53,663 bases of DNA from positions 1-53,663 of the forward strand of contig UQDF01000005.1 in the NCBI GenBank assembly GCA_900539765.1, written 5' to 3'. Source of the stretch: an uncultured Porphyromonas sp. (GTDB lineage Bacteria; Bacteroidota; Bacteroidia; Bacteroidales; Porphyromonadaceae). Of the stretch, positions 44,592 to 53,521 are shown one piece after another (position 1 is the first letter of the stretch; the number at the start of each line of letters is the position of its first letter). A program made the position numbers and the translations under genes. The notes beneath the pieces were generated by a model. That model saw only the letters and a program-made list of their open reading frames with translations, made no database searches and was not told the DNA's origin.

Positions 44592-45851
44592 ATGCTTTAT
44601 CACCTCTACGACTGGCTACAAGCTAACGACGTCCCTGGCTGGCGACTAGCTCAGTATGTCACCTTTCGGGCTGGTATCAGCTTTATCCTAGCACTAATCT
44701 TCAGTACGATCATCGGTCGGCGCATCATCCACTGGCTACATCGTATGCAGATAGGCGAGGTGGTTCGCACGCTGGGACTGGAGGGTGAGGCAATGAAGAA
44801 AGGCACCCCAACGATGGGCGGTATCATCATCATTATAGCGATCATCGTCCCGACGCTTCTCTTCGCTCGTCTAGACAATGTCTATATACAGCTGATGCTC
44901 TTCACGACCATTACGATGGGAGCCTTGGGCTTTATCGATGACTACATCAAGGTCTTTAAGAAAAACAAAGCGGGGCTCCACGGACGCTACAAAATCATCG
45001 GACAGGTACTTCTAGGCGTTGTCGTAGCGCTCACCTTCTACTTGAGTCCTGACATTATCATTCGAGAGAATCAAGAGGTGATCAACAACGGGCGCATCGA
45101 GCAGGTGACCTTCGCCAGTCAAGCAGCGAAGAATACGCAGACGACGATCCCCTTTGTCAAGAACAACAACTTCGACTACCTCTCGCTAGTCCCTGCCTCT
45201 ACGCCCAACCGCGAACTGGTTGGCTGGATCCTCTTCTCGATCATCATCATCCTCATTGTGACCTTTATCTCAAACTGTGTCAACCTGACGGATGGGCTAG
45301 ACGGACTAGCTGCGGGGACAGCCGCCCCTGCGGGTGTCGCCTTAGCGGTACTCGCCTATGTCTCCTCACACATAGCGCTCGCTCGGTACTTTAGTATTAT
45401 GTTTATCCCAGGCGCTGAGGAGCTGGTCATCTTTGGTGCAGCCTTCGTGGGAGCGACCTTTGGCTTCCTCTGGTACAACGCTTATCCAGCTCAGGTCTTT
45501 ATGGGCGACACGGGAAGTCTCGCCATCGGTAGTATCATCGCCGTGATGGCTATTCTCATTCGCAAGGAGCTACTCCTACCGATCCTTTGCTTCCTTTTTA
45601 TCATCGAGGGACTATCCTCGCTGATACAGCAAGCATACTTTAAGATTACCAAGCGACGCACGGGCACGGGCCGACGGGTCTTCAAGATGTCGCCATTGCA
45701 CCACCACTTTCAGAAAGCGGGCAATAGCGGTATCGATGCATTGATCCAGAGACCTCTGGCTCCGATCCGAGAGGCTAAGATCACCGTCCGCTTTTGGCTT
45801 ATAGCTATCCTACTAGCTGTTCTGACGGTCATCACGCTTAAGATGCGATAA
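44592..45851 (+). CDS. mraY: Phospho-N-acetylmuramoyl-pentapeptide transferase
   Basis: MraY, 419 residues, polytopic; it makes lipid I from UDP-MurNAc-pentapeptide and undecaprenyl phosphate. Signatures are GTPTMGG, GFIDDYIK, NLTDGLDGLAAG, MGDTGSLA and MSPLHHHF. It is longer than the E. coli enzyme (360), mainly through a loop at about 155-210, as in other Bacteroidetes. Gap of 67 bp after murE. Confidence 0.96.
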   Translation: MLYHLYDWLQANDVPGWRLAQYVTFRAGISFILALIFSTIIGRRIIHWLHRMQIGEVVRTLGLEGEAMKKGTPTMGGIIIIIAIIVPTLLFARLDNVYIQLMLFTTITMGALGFIDDYIKVFKKNKAGLHGRYKIIGQVLLGVVVALTFYLSPDIIIRENQEVINNGRIEQVTFASQAAKNTQTTIPFVKNNNFDYLSLVPASTPNRELVGWILFSIIIILIVTFISNCVNLTDGLDGLAAGTAAPAGVALAVLAYVSSHIALARYFSIMFIPGAEELVIFGAAFVGATFGFLWYNAYPAQVFMGDTGSLAIGSIIAVMAILIRKELLLPILCFLFIIEGLSSLIQQAYFKITKRRTGTGRRVFKMSPLHHHFQKAGNSGIDALIQRPLAPIREAKITVRFWLIAILLAVLTVITLKMR

Positions 45852-45879
45852 CTCATATACTCACAACGATCTCACAGAT

Positions 45880-47265
45880 ATGCAACGCAACGAATATATC
45901 ATCCTAGGAGCTGGAGAGAGTGGCGTCGGAGCTGCTATCCTCGCTCGGCAGCAAGGGCTCCCAGTCTTCGTCTCTGACTCGGGACAGATCAAGCCACAAT
46001 ACAAAGCAGAGCTGGAGCAGTACAGCATCCCCTACGAGGAGGGTGGACACACCTTCTCACGTATCTTATCTGCCCAGGAGGTGATCAAGAGTCCAGGTAT
46101 CCCAGACAGCGCTCCCCTCATACGACAGCTCACGGAGCAGCAGACACCGATCATCAGTGAGATCGAGTTCGCCTATCGCTACGCTGGCGACAGCGTGATG
46201 ATCGCTATCACTGGTAGCAACGGCAAGACCACTACGACCAACTGGCTTTACCATACGCTCCACAATGCGGGACTAGACGTCTCTATGGCGGGCAATGTGG
46301 GGACGAGTCTAGCTCGTCAGGTGGCACTCGCTCCACACGCTTACTATGTGATCGAGCTGAGTAGCTTTCAGCTGGATCACATGTACCAGTTTAGAGCGCA
46401 CATAGCGATCCTGCTCAATATCACGCCAGATCATCTGGATCGCTACGACCATCAGATGGAGCTATACGCACGGGCTAAGATGCGTATCACGCAAAACCAA
46501 GAGCCTACCGACTACTTCATCTCTTGGATCGAAGACGACTGGACACAGCGACTTCTCAAGGAGCCTGGTATGGGAGCGGGACGCCGGATCTTTTTCTCCA
46601 CCGAAGCATCTTCAGACGATCTGGTTGTGGCTTCTAGTCACAACGGGCTGCTACGCTTTGCCCTTCAGGAGCCTATCGTTGAGCTGCCTGAGAGTACTCT
46701 AGCTCTTTCGGGTAAGCACAACGTGCAGAACGCTCTAGCCGTAGGTTGCGCAGCACAAGCCTTAGGCGTCAAGCCCGAGATCATACGAGACTCTCTAGAG
46801 ACCTTTACCAATGTGCCACACCGCCTAGAGTATATCGCCAGCATCGATGGCGTAGACTACATCAACGACTCCAAGGCAACCAATATCAACAGCACCTGGT
46901 ATGCCCTCGAGAGTATGCGCAAGCCAACGATCCTCATACTAGGTGGCACTGACAAAGGCAATGACTACAACGATCTGATGGATCTAGTCAAAGAAAAGGT
47001 GGTCGGAATGATCTACCTAACGACCGACTCCGCCAAGCTCCACCGTAGCTTCGACAGTGTCATACCACGCCACGAGGAGGTCACCTCGATGCGTGACGCT
47101 ATTGCCTCCGCTCGCCAGATGGCCAAGGCGGGAGAGACCGTATTGCTTTCGCCAGCCTGCGCCAGCTTTGACCTTTTCACCTGTTATGAAGATCGTGGCG
47201 ACCAGTTCAGAGCAGAGGTGCTCGCCATCACTCAGCAGCAACGTAATACCAGCAGATCGCTCTAG
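45880..47265 (+). CDS. murD: UDP-MurNAc-L-alanine:D-glutamate ligase
   Basis: MurD, 461 residues, adds D-Glu to UDP-MurNAc-L-Ala with ATP. The N-terminal Rossmann-like region has ILGAGESGVG (8-17), the P-loop is TGSNGKTTT (111-119), and NITPDHLDRY and INDSKATN follow in the central and C-terminal domains. It sits 28 bp after mraY and 15 bp before ftsW. Confidence 0.96.
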   Translation: MQRNEYIILGAGESGVGAAILARQQGLPVFVSDSGQIKPQYKAELEQYSIPYEEGGHTFSRILSAQEVIKSPGIPDSAPLIRQLTEQQTPIISEIEFAYRYAGDSVMIAITGSNGKTTTTNWLYHTLHNAGLDVSMAGNVGTSLARQVALAPHAYYVIELSSFQLDHMYQFRAHIAILLNITPDHLDRYDHQMELYARAKMRITQNQEPTDYFISWIEDDWTQRLLKEPGMGAGRRIFFSTEASSDDLVVASSHNGLLRFALQEPIVELPESTLALSGKHNVQNALAVGCAAQALGVKPEIIRDSLETFTNVPHRLEYIASIDGVDYINDSKATNINSTWYALESMRKPTILILGGTDKGNDYNDLMDLVKEKVVGMIYLTTDSAKLHRSFDSVIPRHEEVTSMRDAIASARQMAKAGETVLLSPACASFDLFTCYEDRGDQFRAEVLAITQQQRNTSRSL

Positions 47266-47280
47266 CCCATCTGACTCTCT

Positions 47281-48693
47281 ATGATACCACAAGACGAACA
47301 CTATACAAGCCAAGATACCACCACTCCTTCGGACATCTTCGACCTCTCACCCCGTGAGGAGACGACACCGATCGATAATGAGAGCGTAGAGCCGTCCGAA
47401 GAAAGCACTCAGCCCGCTGCCGAGGTCGAGACGGCACCACGCAAGCCTCGCATTACAGGCGACCGCTCGCTGTGGTTTCTCTACTTTGCCTTCCTAGCCA
47501 CGTCGCTGCTCTTCATCTATAGCGCTACCAGCACTCTAGCTTATCGTGGGGAGAGCTTGTACGCACCCTTTACGGGTCATCTCAAGCATATCATCCTATC
47601 GGTGATTGCTGCGTGGGGTTGCTCACGGATGAATCGCCCCTTGATACGTTACGGAGGAATCCTTTTTTTCATTGGATCGCTCATAGCTGTCATCATAACT
47701 CCAATCATAGGTACAGAGACCAATGAAGCGAAGCGTACGCTCCTAGGCATGCAACCCTCCGAGTTCTACAAGGTTGGCGTCATCTTTCTCGCCTCCGCAA
47801 TCCTCTCTATACGCGAACTCAACAACAACCAGCGCTTTTACCTCTTCTGCGGTCTTACCGCTATCGGACTCATCTTCGTTGCCAAGGAGAGTCTCTCGAT
47901 GGGTATCATCATCACCATATTTGTCCTCGGCATAGGGCTCGTACAGACAGGCTTCTCCAAGAGTCTCCTCCTCGTTGGGGGCATCGGCGCGGGGCTCATC
48001 GCGCTACTCGTAGCTTGTCTCTTATTACTGCCCGATAGCGTTGTGATGCAAAACAGTAGTACCGCACGCTGGAAGGGACGTATCGAAGACTTTACCTCCA
48101 AGTCCGACTCCAATAAGTATGTCATCAACGAAGACAACTTTCAGGAGCAGCATGCACGCATCGCCATCGCACGAAGCAATGGTACGGGAGTATTCCCAGG
48201 CAATAGCGTAGAGCGCGACATCCTGCCCGAGGCTTACTCCGACTTTATCTATGCGATCATCATCGAGGAGACAGGTTTCATCGGTATGATCTGGGTGCCA
48301 CTACTTTATATCCTCTTATTCTTCAAGCTCTCTCGCTGGGCAACTCGATCGCAGCGCAGCTGGCAGCGCATCTTCCTGCTCGGTGTAGGTATTATGTACA
48401 CCACGCAGGCGATCATACATATGTGTGTCGTCACGGGTATCTCACCCAATACGGGTCAGACGCTACCGCTCATCAGTCGTGGAGGCTCGTCGCTCGTCGC
48501 CACTTCCATAGCTATCGGTGTCTGCATCGCAATCACCAGGCAAATCCGCGAAGACGAGTACCATCAGCAACTGGAGGAAGAGCGCAAAGCTCAGGAAGAG
48601 GTAGCCGCTACCGAAGCAGTTGTTGCGAATACGACGTCAATCGAAGGAAGCTCCCTACCCTCTTCTTCTGACGAAGCAGATAGTATGGCGTAG
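47281..48693 (+). CDS. ftsW: Septal SEDS glycosyltransferase
   Basis: FtsW, 470 residues, polymerises septal glycan with its partner PBP (FtsI in this cluster). A ~60-residue acidic cytoplasmic extension precedes about ten membrane helices. The SEDS signature GISPNTGQTLPLISRGGSSL is near residues 385-405, and the charged tail is Glu-rich. It is the last plus-strand gene of the cluster: murG, murC and ftsQAZ do not follow. Its stop is 3 bp from the stop of aroE on the other strand. Confidence 0.95.
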   Translation: MIPQDEHYTSQDTTTPSDIFDLSPREETTPIDNESVEPSEESTQPAAEVETAPRKPRITGDRSLWFLYFAFLATSLLFIYSATSTLAYRGESLYAPFTGHLKHIILSVIAAWGCSRMNRPLIRYGGILFFIGSLIAVIITPIIGTETNEAKRTLLGMQPSEFYKVGVIFLASAILSIRELNNNQRFYLFCGLTAIGLIFVAKESLSMGIIITIFVLGIGLVQTGFSKSLLLVGGIGAGLIALLVACLLLLPDSVVMQNSSTARWKGRIEDFTSKSDSNKYVINEDNFQEQHARIAIARSNGTGVFPGNSVERDILPEAYSDFIYAIIIEETGFIGMIWVPLLYILLFFKLSRWATRSQRSWQRIFLLGVGIMYTTQAIIHMCVVTGISPNTGQTLPLISRGGSSLVATSIAIGVCIAITRQIREDEYHQQLEEERKAQEEVAATEAVVANTTSIEGSSLPSSSDEADSMA

Positions 48694-48696
48694 CCT

Positions 48697-49449
48697 CTAT
48701 GCCTTTTTGTTCCAAATGTGCCAAGCATAGCGAGCCTGCACGAGGAGCATCTTCAGACCATTGATCGTCGTAGCGCCTTGCTCACGGCAAGCCTTGAGGA
48801 AGCGTGTCTCCTCAGGATTGTAGATCAGATCCATACAGACATGCTGTGGCGTAATCGCCTCGTAGGGAATCTGCGGACGCTCCATAATGTGTGGCTCCAT
48901 ACCGATAGGGGTCGCATTGATGAGGATCCACTTATCCGCTATCAGCTCAGGAGTCAGCGCATCGTAGGACAAGATATGCGGCGCTTGCGGATCTCTACTG
49001 ACTAGCGTACAGTCTCGCCCGAGACGCTTGAGAGCCTGTGCTACCGCCTGTGCTGCGCCACCCGTACCGAGGACGAGTGCATGCTGTCGTTCGGGTGTAA
49101 GTAGCGGTTGCAGACTCTCCACGACACCTTGCACATCCGTATTGTAGCCCAAGAGACGCATCCGTCCTCCCGTGCGATCCACGACAATCGTATTGACAGC
49201 TCCCACATACTTAGCCTCGGTGTCTATCTCGTCAAGATAGTTGCACACCTCCACCTTGTAGGGACTCGTCACATTAAGCCCCACGATAGCGGGAGTAGAC
49301 TCCAGCCAAGGTCTCAGCTCCGAGAGATCATCCAGCTCTTGTAGTATATAGCGAGCATCGATCCCCTGCGAGTCAAAAAGATCGTTGAAGTAGTCTGCCG
49401 AGAGCGAATGCCCCAAGGGCTTACCTATCAGTGCGTAAATACGTTGCAT
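48697..49449 (-). CDS. aroE: Shikimate dehydrogenase
   Basis: AroE, 250 residues, reduces 3-dehydroshikimate with NADPH in aromatic amino acid synthesis. Motifs are GKPLGHSLS (shikimate site), NVTSPYK with catalytic K65, GAVNTIV, the dinucleotide loop GTGGAAQAVA, and NATPIGM. Last gene of the minus-strand run from greA. It is tail to tail with ftsW across 3 bp, with no visible terminator for either. Confidence 0.95.
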   Translation of the reverse strand: MQRIYALIGKPLGHSLSADYFNDLFDSQGIDARYILQELDDLSELRPWLESTPAIVGLNVTSPYKVEVCNYLDEIDTEAKYVGAVNTIVVDRTGGRMRLLGYNTDVQGVVESLQPLLTPERQHALVLGTGGAAQAVAQALKRLGRDCTLVSRDPQAPHILSYDALTPELIADKWILINATPIGMEPHIMERPQIPYEAITPQHVCMDLIYNPEETRFLKACREQGATTINGLKMLLVQARYAWHIWNKKA

Positions 49450-49469
49450 ACTCTTATTCCTTTATGTCT

Positions 49470-50186
49470 CTAGGCTTCTGCGGTATATAAGACGCAGATC
49501 CCTAGGGGCATTTCTTTATATTGTACCTCTCTAAAGCCAGCTCTACGGATCAGTGCCGTCATCTCCTCTCTCTGTGGCATCGCTGTAATAGACGCTGGGA
49601 GATAGCTGTAAGCAGAGCGATCGTGAGCGCATAGCTGTCCGATCCATGGGATCAACCGCTTGGCATAGATGTTATACCCCTGTCGCAATAGTCCCGGACG
49701 AGGCTCGCTCAGCTCCAGTATAGCGAGAGGCCCTCCAGGTCTGAGGATACGGTGCATCTCTCTCAAGCCTTGTAGCGGGTCAGAAAAGTTTCTAATCCCT
49801 AGAGTGCAGGTCACCGCATCGACCGACTGCGTGGCTAGAGAGAGTTCCTGACAGTTTTCCGCCGACAGCGTCACAACAGGCACTCTCTGTGCGACCCGCC
49901 TAATACGCTCCGCAGCCACCGCCAGCATACCCTCCGAGAGGTCTACGCCAACGATCTCACGCACCGACGGCAAGTATCGTGAGAGCATTAAGATCATATC
50001 CCCCGTACCGCAGGCCAGATCAGCCACCTGACGAGGCGCATAGTCCGCTAGGTGCTCTATGACCTGCCAGCGCCAGGCCAGATCCATACCGCCCGTCATA
50101 AGGCGATTCATCGAGTCATAGTGCCCAGCGATGCGGTCAAACATCTGTCGCACAGAGCGAGACTTACCATCTAGAGATACAGACAT
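49470..50186 (-). CDS. ubiE: Demethylmenaquinone methyltransferase (MenG/UbiE)
   Basis: A 238-residue SAM-dependent C-methyltransferase of the UbiE/MenG family, performing the last step of menaquinone synthesis. The SAM motif VADLACGTGDM is near residues 54-64, TCTLGIRNFSDPLQGLREMHRILRPGG is the family core, and FREVQYKEMPLGIC closes it. It supplies menaquinone, the electron acceptor of the Na+-NQR encoded at 23767-29753. It follows purC by 87 bp, with a hairpin in the gap. Confidence 0.93.
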   Translation of the reverse strand: MSVSLDGKSRSVRQMFDRIAGHYDSMNRLMTGGMDLAWRWQVIEHLADYAPRQVADLACGTGDMILMLSRYLPSVREIVGVDLSEGMLAVAAERIRRVAQRVPVVTLSAENCQELSLATQSVDAVTCTLGIRNFSDPLQGLREMHRILRPGGPLAILELSEPRPGLLRQGYNIYAKRLIPWIGQLCAHDRSAYSYLPASITAMPQREEMTALIRRAGFREVQYKEMPLGICVLYTAEA

Positions 50187-50202
50187 AGTAATAGAGAGAT
50201 TA

Positions 50203-50251
50203 GAACCAGCGACTAAGGAGGTTGTACGCAGCCCCTCTCAGTCGCTGGTTC
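50203..50251 (-). terminator. Hairpin between purC and ubiE
   Basis: Perfect 12-bp arms gaaccagcgact (50203-50214) and agtcgctggttc (50240-50251) with a partly paired loop. The following T content is weak, so it may be an attenuating terminator, or a processing signal, within the run. Confidence 0.55.
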
Positions 50252-50273
50252 GTTTGTATAATTATGGAGCCTC

Positions 50274-51218
50274 TTACTTCTTGAGGAAAGCTAGCAGATT
50301 ATCCTCGATACGCTTAGCCACATCTTGGGTCTGCTCCTTGACGAAAGTCTTGCCCGTGATATGCTCGTAGAGCTCTATGTAGCGATCGCTCACAGAGGCT
50401 GCATACTCAGGTGTGATGGTAGGCATCTTCTGCCCTGCCTTACCCTGGAAGCCTTGCTCGATGAGCCACTGACGGACGAACTCCTTAGAGAGCTGTCGCT
50501 GAGGCTCGCCCTTAGCTTGGCGCTCCTCGTAACCCTCGAGGTAGAAGTAGCGAGAGGAGTCAGGCGTGTGGATCTCATCAATTAGGATCACCTTGCCATC
50601 CTTCTTGCCAAACTCATACTTCGTGTCCACAAGGATCAGTCCCCGCTCACGAGCGATGCGTGTCCCCTCCTCAAAGAGTGTCTGCGTATACTGCTCGATC
50701 ACCTTGTAGTCCTCCTCAGAGATCAAGCCAGAGGCGATGATCTCCTCACGGCTAATATTCTCATCGTGACCCTCATCAGCCTTGGTCGTAGGCGTGATGA
50801 TCGGGTGTGGGAGACGCTCATTCTCCTTCAGCCCCTCGGGTAGCTCTATACCACAGATCGTACGCTCGCCAGCCTGGTAAGCACGCCATGCGCTACCAGC
50901 TATGTAGCTACGTACGATCATCTCTACCTTAAACGGCTCGCAGCGGTGTCCCACCGTAACCATTGGGTCGGGAGTCGCTATCTTCCAGTTAGGCACGAGG
51001 TGTGCCGTAGCGTCGAGCTGCTCAGCAGCTATCTGGTTGAGCACCTGCCCCTTGTAGGGGATCCCCTCAGGGAGTACCACGTCAAAGGCTGAGATCCTAT
51101 CCGTAGCAACCATCGCTATCAAGTCGCCCTCGAGGAAGTATACATCTCTCACCTTGCCATGAAAGACAGATTGGATACCTGGGAGAGATAGGTCGGTGTG
51201 TGTTAGTGCTTGATTCAT
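50274..51218 (-). CDS. purC: SAICAR synthetase
   Basis: PurC, 314 residues, joins CAIR and aspartate using ATP in purine synthesis. It is the longer form, as in eukaryotes and Bacteroidetes. Segments include GKVRDVYFLEGD, ATDRISAFDVVLPEGIPYKG, VEMIVRSYIAGSAW, LILVDTKYEFG and EIHTPDSSRYF. Hairpins lie on both sides, so it may be expressed partly independently. Confidence 0.96.
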   Translation of the reverse strand: MNQALTHTDLSLPGIQSVFHGKVRDVYFLEGDLIAMVATDRISAFDVVLPEGIPYKGQVLNQIAAEQLDATAHLVPNWKIATPDPMVTVGHRCEPFKVEMIVRSYIAGSAWRAYQAGERTICGIELPEGLKENERLPHPIITPTTKADEGHDENISREEIIASGLISEEDYKVIEQYTQTLFEEGTRIARERGLILVDTKYEFGKKDGKVILIDEIHTPDSSRYFYLEGYEERQAKGEPQRQLSKEFVRQWLIEQGFQGKAGQKMPTITPEYAASVSDRYIELYEHITGKTFVKEQTQDVAKRIEDNLLAFLKK

Positions 51219-51254
51219 TGTATTATGATCAATAATTGATTTGCTAAAAGGCGC

Positions 51255-51290
51255 TTGCCCTCCCCTCCAGCCTTAGCCCAGAGAGGGCAA
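51255..51290 (-). terminator. Possible terminator after phoH
   Basis: The arms ttgccctc (51255-51262) and gagggcaa (51283-51290) pair perfectly. On the minus strand the stem is followed by gcgccttttag, a short T run. It lies just after the phoH stop. Confidence 0.5.
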
Positions 51291-51296
51291 CGTTAT

Positions 51297-52331
51297 CTAT
51301 GAGTCTTTACTTTGATTCTTATCGAGGTCTATATCCTGCTCTTGGCGAGTCTCTTGGCGAGTCACTTGTGAAGGTCGTCCGCCCTGCAGTGCTTGATGCT
51401 CATTGCGGTCGTAAGCATCCACAACCAGCTGCACGATCGGGTGACGCACGATGTCGTGCGCATCAAAGTAAACAAATGGTATCTGCTCCACCTCGCTCAG
51501 GATCCGCTCAGCAATGCGCAAGCCCGAGGTGACACCCCGTGGCAGATCCACCTGCGAGAGGTCGCCCGTGATGATCATCTTGCTATTGCGTCCGAGACGC
51601 GTGAGAAACATCTTCATCTGATGATGGGTCGTATTCTGCGCCTCGTCAAGTATGACGACCGCATCATTGAGCGTACGCCCACGCATATAGGCTAGCGGGG
51701 CGATCTGTATCACATCGCTCTCCATATAGGTGCGCAGGCGCTGTGTCGGGATCATCTCCTCGAGCGCATCGTAGAGAGGCTGTAGGTAAGGATCCAGCTT
51801 GTCCTTCAGTTCGCCAGGTAGGAAGCCCAGCTTCTCGCCCGCCTCGACAGCGGGGCGCGAGAGTATGATACGACGTACCTGCTTCTCCTTAAGAGCCTTG
51901 ACCGCTAGCGCTATCGCTATGTAGGTCTTACCAGTACCCGCAGGTCCGATCGCAAAGAGCATATCGTGGTCTGCTACGGCCTCCACCATCTCACGCTGAT
52001 GAGCACCTCGGTAGCCTATACTACGTCCTCTCGCTCCATAGAGCAAGTGGTTAGGCGCCACCTTGACCTCTGGGAGCTCCTCACCCGTAGCCAGCTTGCG
52101 TATAGTCTGCTCCGACAGGAGATTGTAGCGCATAATGTGCTGTACTAGCTTATCGAGGAGCGCCGTCAAGAGCTGTATATCGGTCGGGTCACCCAGTATC
52201 TTGATGATCCGATCATGAGCCACGATCCGTAGCTTAGGGTAGAGATTGCGTAGCAAGAGCAGGTACTCACGGTTAGGTCCATAGAGTACTGCTGGATCTA
52301 TCTCCTCTAGGATATATAGTCTCTCTGTCAC
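51297..52331 (-). CDS. phoH: PhoH-like ATPase
   Basis: A 344-residue PhoH-family P-loop ATPase, widely linked to RNA metabolism but of unsettled function. Walker A GPAGTGKT is at 129-136, Walker B VVILDE at 225-230 and ITGDLSQVDLP near 254-264, with RPAVEAGEKLGFLPG in between. The C-terminal 30 residues are Gln/Asp-rich. It follows the HIT gene by 17 bp. Confidence 0.94.
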   Translation of the reverse strand: MTERLYILEEIDPAVLYGPNREYLLLLRNLYPKLRIVAHDRIIKILGDPTDIQLLTALLDKLVQHIMRYNLLSEQTIRKLATGEELPEVKVAPNHLLYGARGRSIGYRGAHQREMVEAVADHDMLFAIGPAGTGKTYIAIALAVKALKEKQVRRIILSRPAVEAGEKLGFLPGELKDKLDPYLQPLYDALEEMIPTQRLRTYMESDVIQIAPLAYMRGRTLNDAVVILDEAQNTTHHQMKMFLTRLGRNSKMIITGDLSQVDLPRGVTSGLRIAERILSEVEQIPFVYFDAHDIVRHPIVQLVVDAYDRNEHQALQGGRPSQVTRQETRQEQDIDLDKNQSKDS

Positions 52332-52348
52332 TAGGCTTTTGATACTCC

Positions 52349-52744
52349 TTATTTAATATAGGATGCTATCTCGGAGGCGATGCGAGCCATCTCCTCATCG
52401 GTAGGCTTCGTAGCGAGAGGTCCGTGCGCCACATCACCCTCACTATTGATCGGAATCAGATGCACATGTGCGTGCGGCACCTCTAGTCCTAGGACTAGCG
52501 TAGCCACCTTGCGGCAGTGCGTTGCCTCCTGCATAGCGCATGCCACCCGCTTAGAGAAAGCCATCAGCCGAGCCAGCTCCTCGTCCGTCAGATCGTAATA
52601 GTAGTCGACCTCACGCTTCGGAACCACCAGTGTATGTCCCAGCTGATAGGGATTGATGTCAAGAAATGCGTAGTGCTCCTCATCCTCTGCAATGCGGTAG
52701 GAGGGGATCTCACCCGCTATGATGCGACTAAAGATTGTAGCCAT
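52349..52744 (-). CDS. HIT-family nucleotide hydrolase
   Basis: A 131-residue histidine triad protein. H91, H93 and H95 (PHAHVHLIP) form the HxHxH catalytic motif, and IAGEIPSYRIAED and HTLVVPKR are the typical N-terminal parts (HinT-like). It hydrolyses adenosine phosphoramidate-type substrates in related enzymes; its own substrate is unknown. Between greA and phoH on the minus strand. Confidence 0.93.
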   Translation of the reverse strand: MATIFSRIIAGEIPSYRIAEDEEHYAFLDINPYQLGHTLVVPKREVDYYYDLTDEELARLMAFSKRVACAMQEATHCRKVATLVLGLEVPHAHVHLIPINSEGDVAHGPLATKPTDEEMARIASEIASYIK

Positions 52745-52791
52745 AGAGCATTCGTTTTTTTGGGGGAAAAGTATTCAAGCAGCGTAGCCTC

Positions 52792-53262
52792 CTATCGAGT
52801 GATCTCTAGGATCTCAAAGACCAGCGTACCCGCAGGCACCTGTATCTCCGCTACATCACCCACTTTTTTGCCCAAGAGTCCCTTAGCGATGGGGGTATTG
52901 ACAGAGATCTTGTTTTCCTTAAAGTTTGCCTCAGCATCAGAAACGATGTAGTAGCACTTCTCCTCGCCCTTCTTCTTATTGAGCAGGCGCACATGGTTCA
53001 GTATCTGCACCTCATCGGTCTTAATCTGCGAAGGCTCCAGCACACGCGCATTAGCCAGCTGCGCCTTGAGCATAGCGATCTTGTCCTCGAGATGAGCCTG
53101 TGCCTCCTTGGCGGCATCGTACTCAGCATTCTCCGACAGATCTCCCTTGTCCCGCGCCTCAGCAATCTGCTGTGTGACCTTAGGACGCTCCTCAGCCTCC
53201 AGCTGCTTGATCGTATTGTTGAGGGCATCGTATCCCTCTTGGGTCATATAGTAATATCCCAT
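52792..53262 (-). CDS. greA: Transcript cleavage factor GreA
   Basis: GreA, 156 residues, rescues backtracked RNA polymerase by stimulating transcript cleavage. The N-terminal coiled coil carries the acidic tip D41 and E44 (DLSENAEYD), and the C-terminal FKBP-like domain ends IPAGTLVFEILEI-like (VPAGTLVFEILEITR). Met6 is an alternative start. First gene of the minus-strand run. A -7 box lies 224 bp upstream. Confidence 0.95.
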   Translation of the reverse strand: MGYYYMTQEGYDALNNTIKQLEAEERPKVTQQIAEARDKGDLSENAEYDAAKEAQAHLEDKIAMLKAQLANARVLEPSQIKTDEVQILNHVRLLNKKKGEEKCYYIVSDAEANFKENKISVNTPIAKGLLGKKVGDVAEIQVPAGTLVFEILEITR

Positions 53263-53485
53263 AGATATAGATTAGGTGATAATGGTGTCTAATTCAGTCT
53301 AGTGCATATCCTATGAGTCGCACTGGGCAGACCAACAGCTGGCTAGCGAAAGCGCCTCATAGATACAAAACAAATGAGGACTTACTCCCACACAGCACCC
53401 CCTATCGTCTAGAAGAGCCACATCAGAGAAGCCTCGTCACATATTGAGATGTGCTACGCCGTCTGCACATCTCCCTTACTGGGTG
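53263..53485 (-). other. Long greA leader, no gene seen
   Basis: About 220 bp lie between the TAnnTTTG box at 53486 and the greA start. No open frame, strong terminator or known riboswitch was recognised. Confidence 0.45.
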
Positions 53486-53493
53486 CAAAGGTA
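53486..53493 (-). promoter_or_regulatory. Possible -7 box of greA
   Basis: On the minus strand TACCTTTG fits TAnnTTTG exactly. No -33 TTG is found at the usual spacing. Confidence 0.5.
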
Positions 53494-53521
53494 CTAAAAA
53501 AACGTTTCACCCCCTCCCCCT

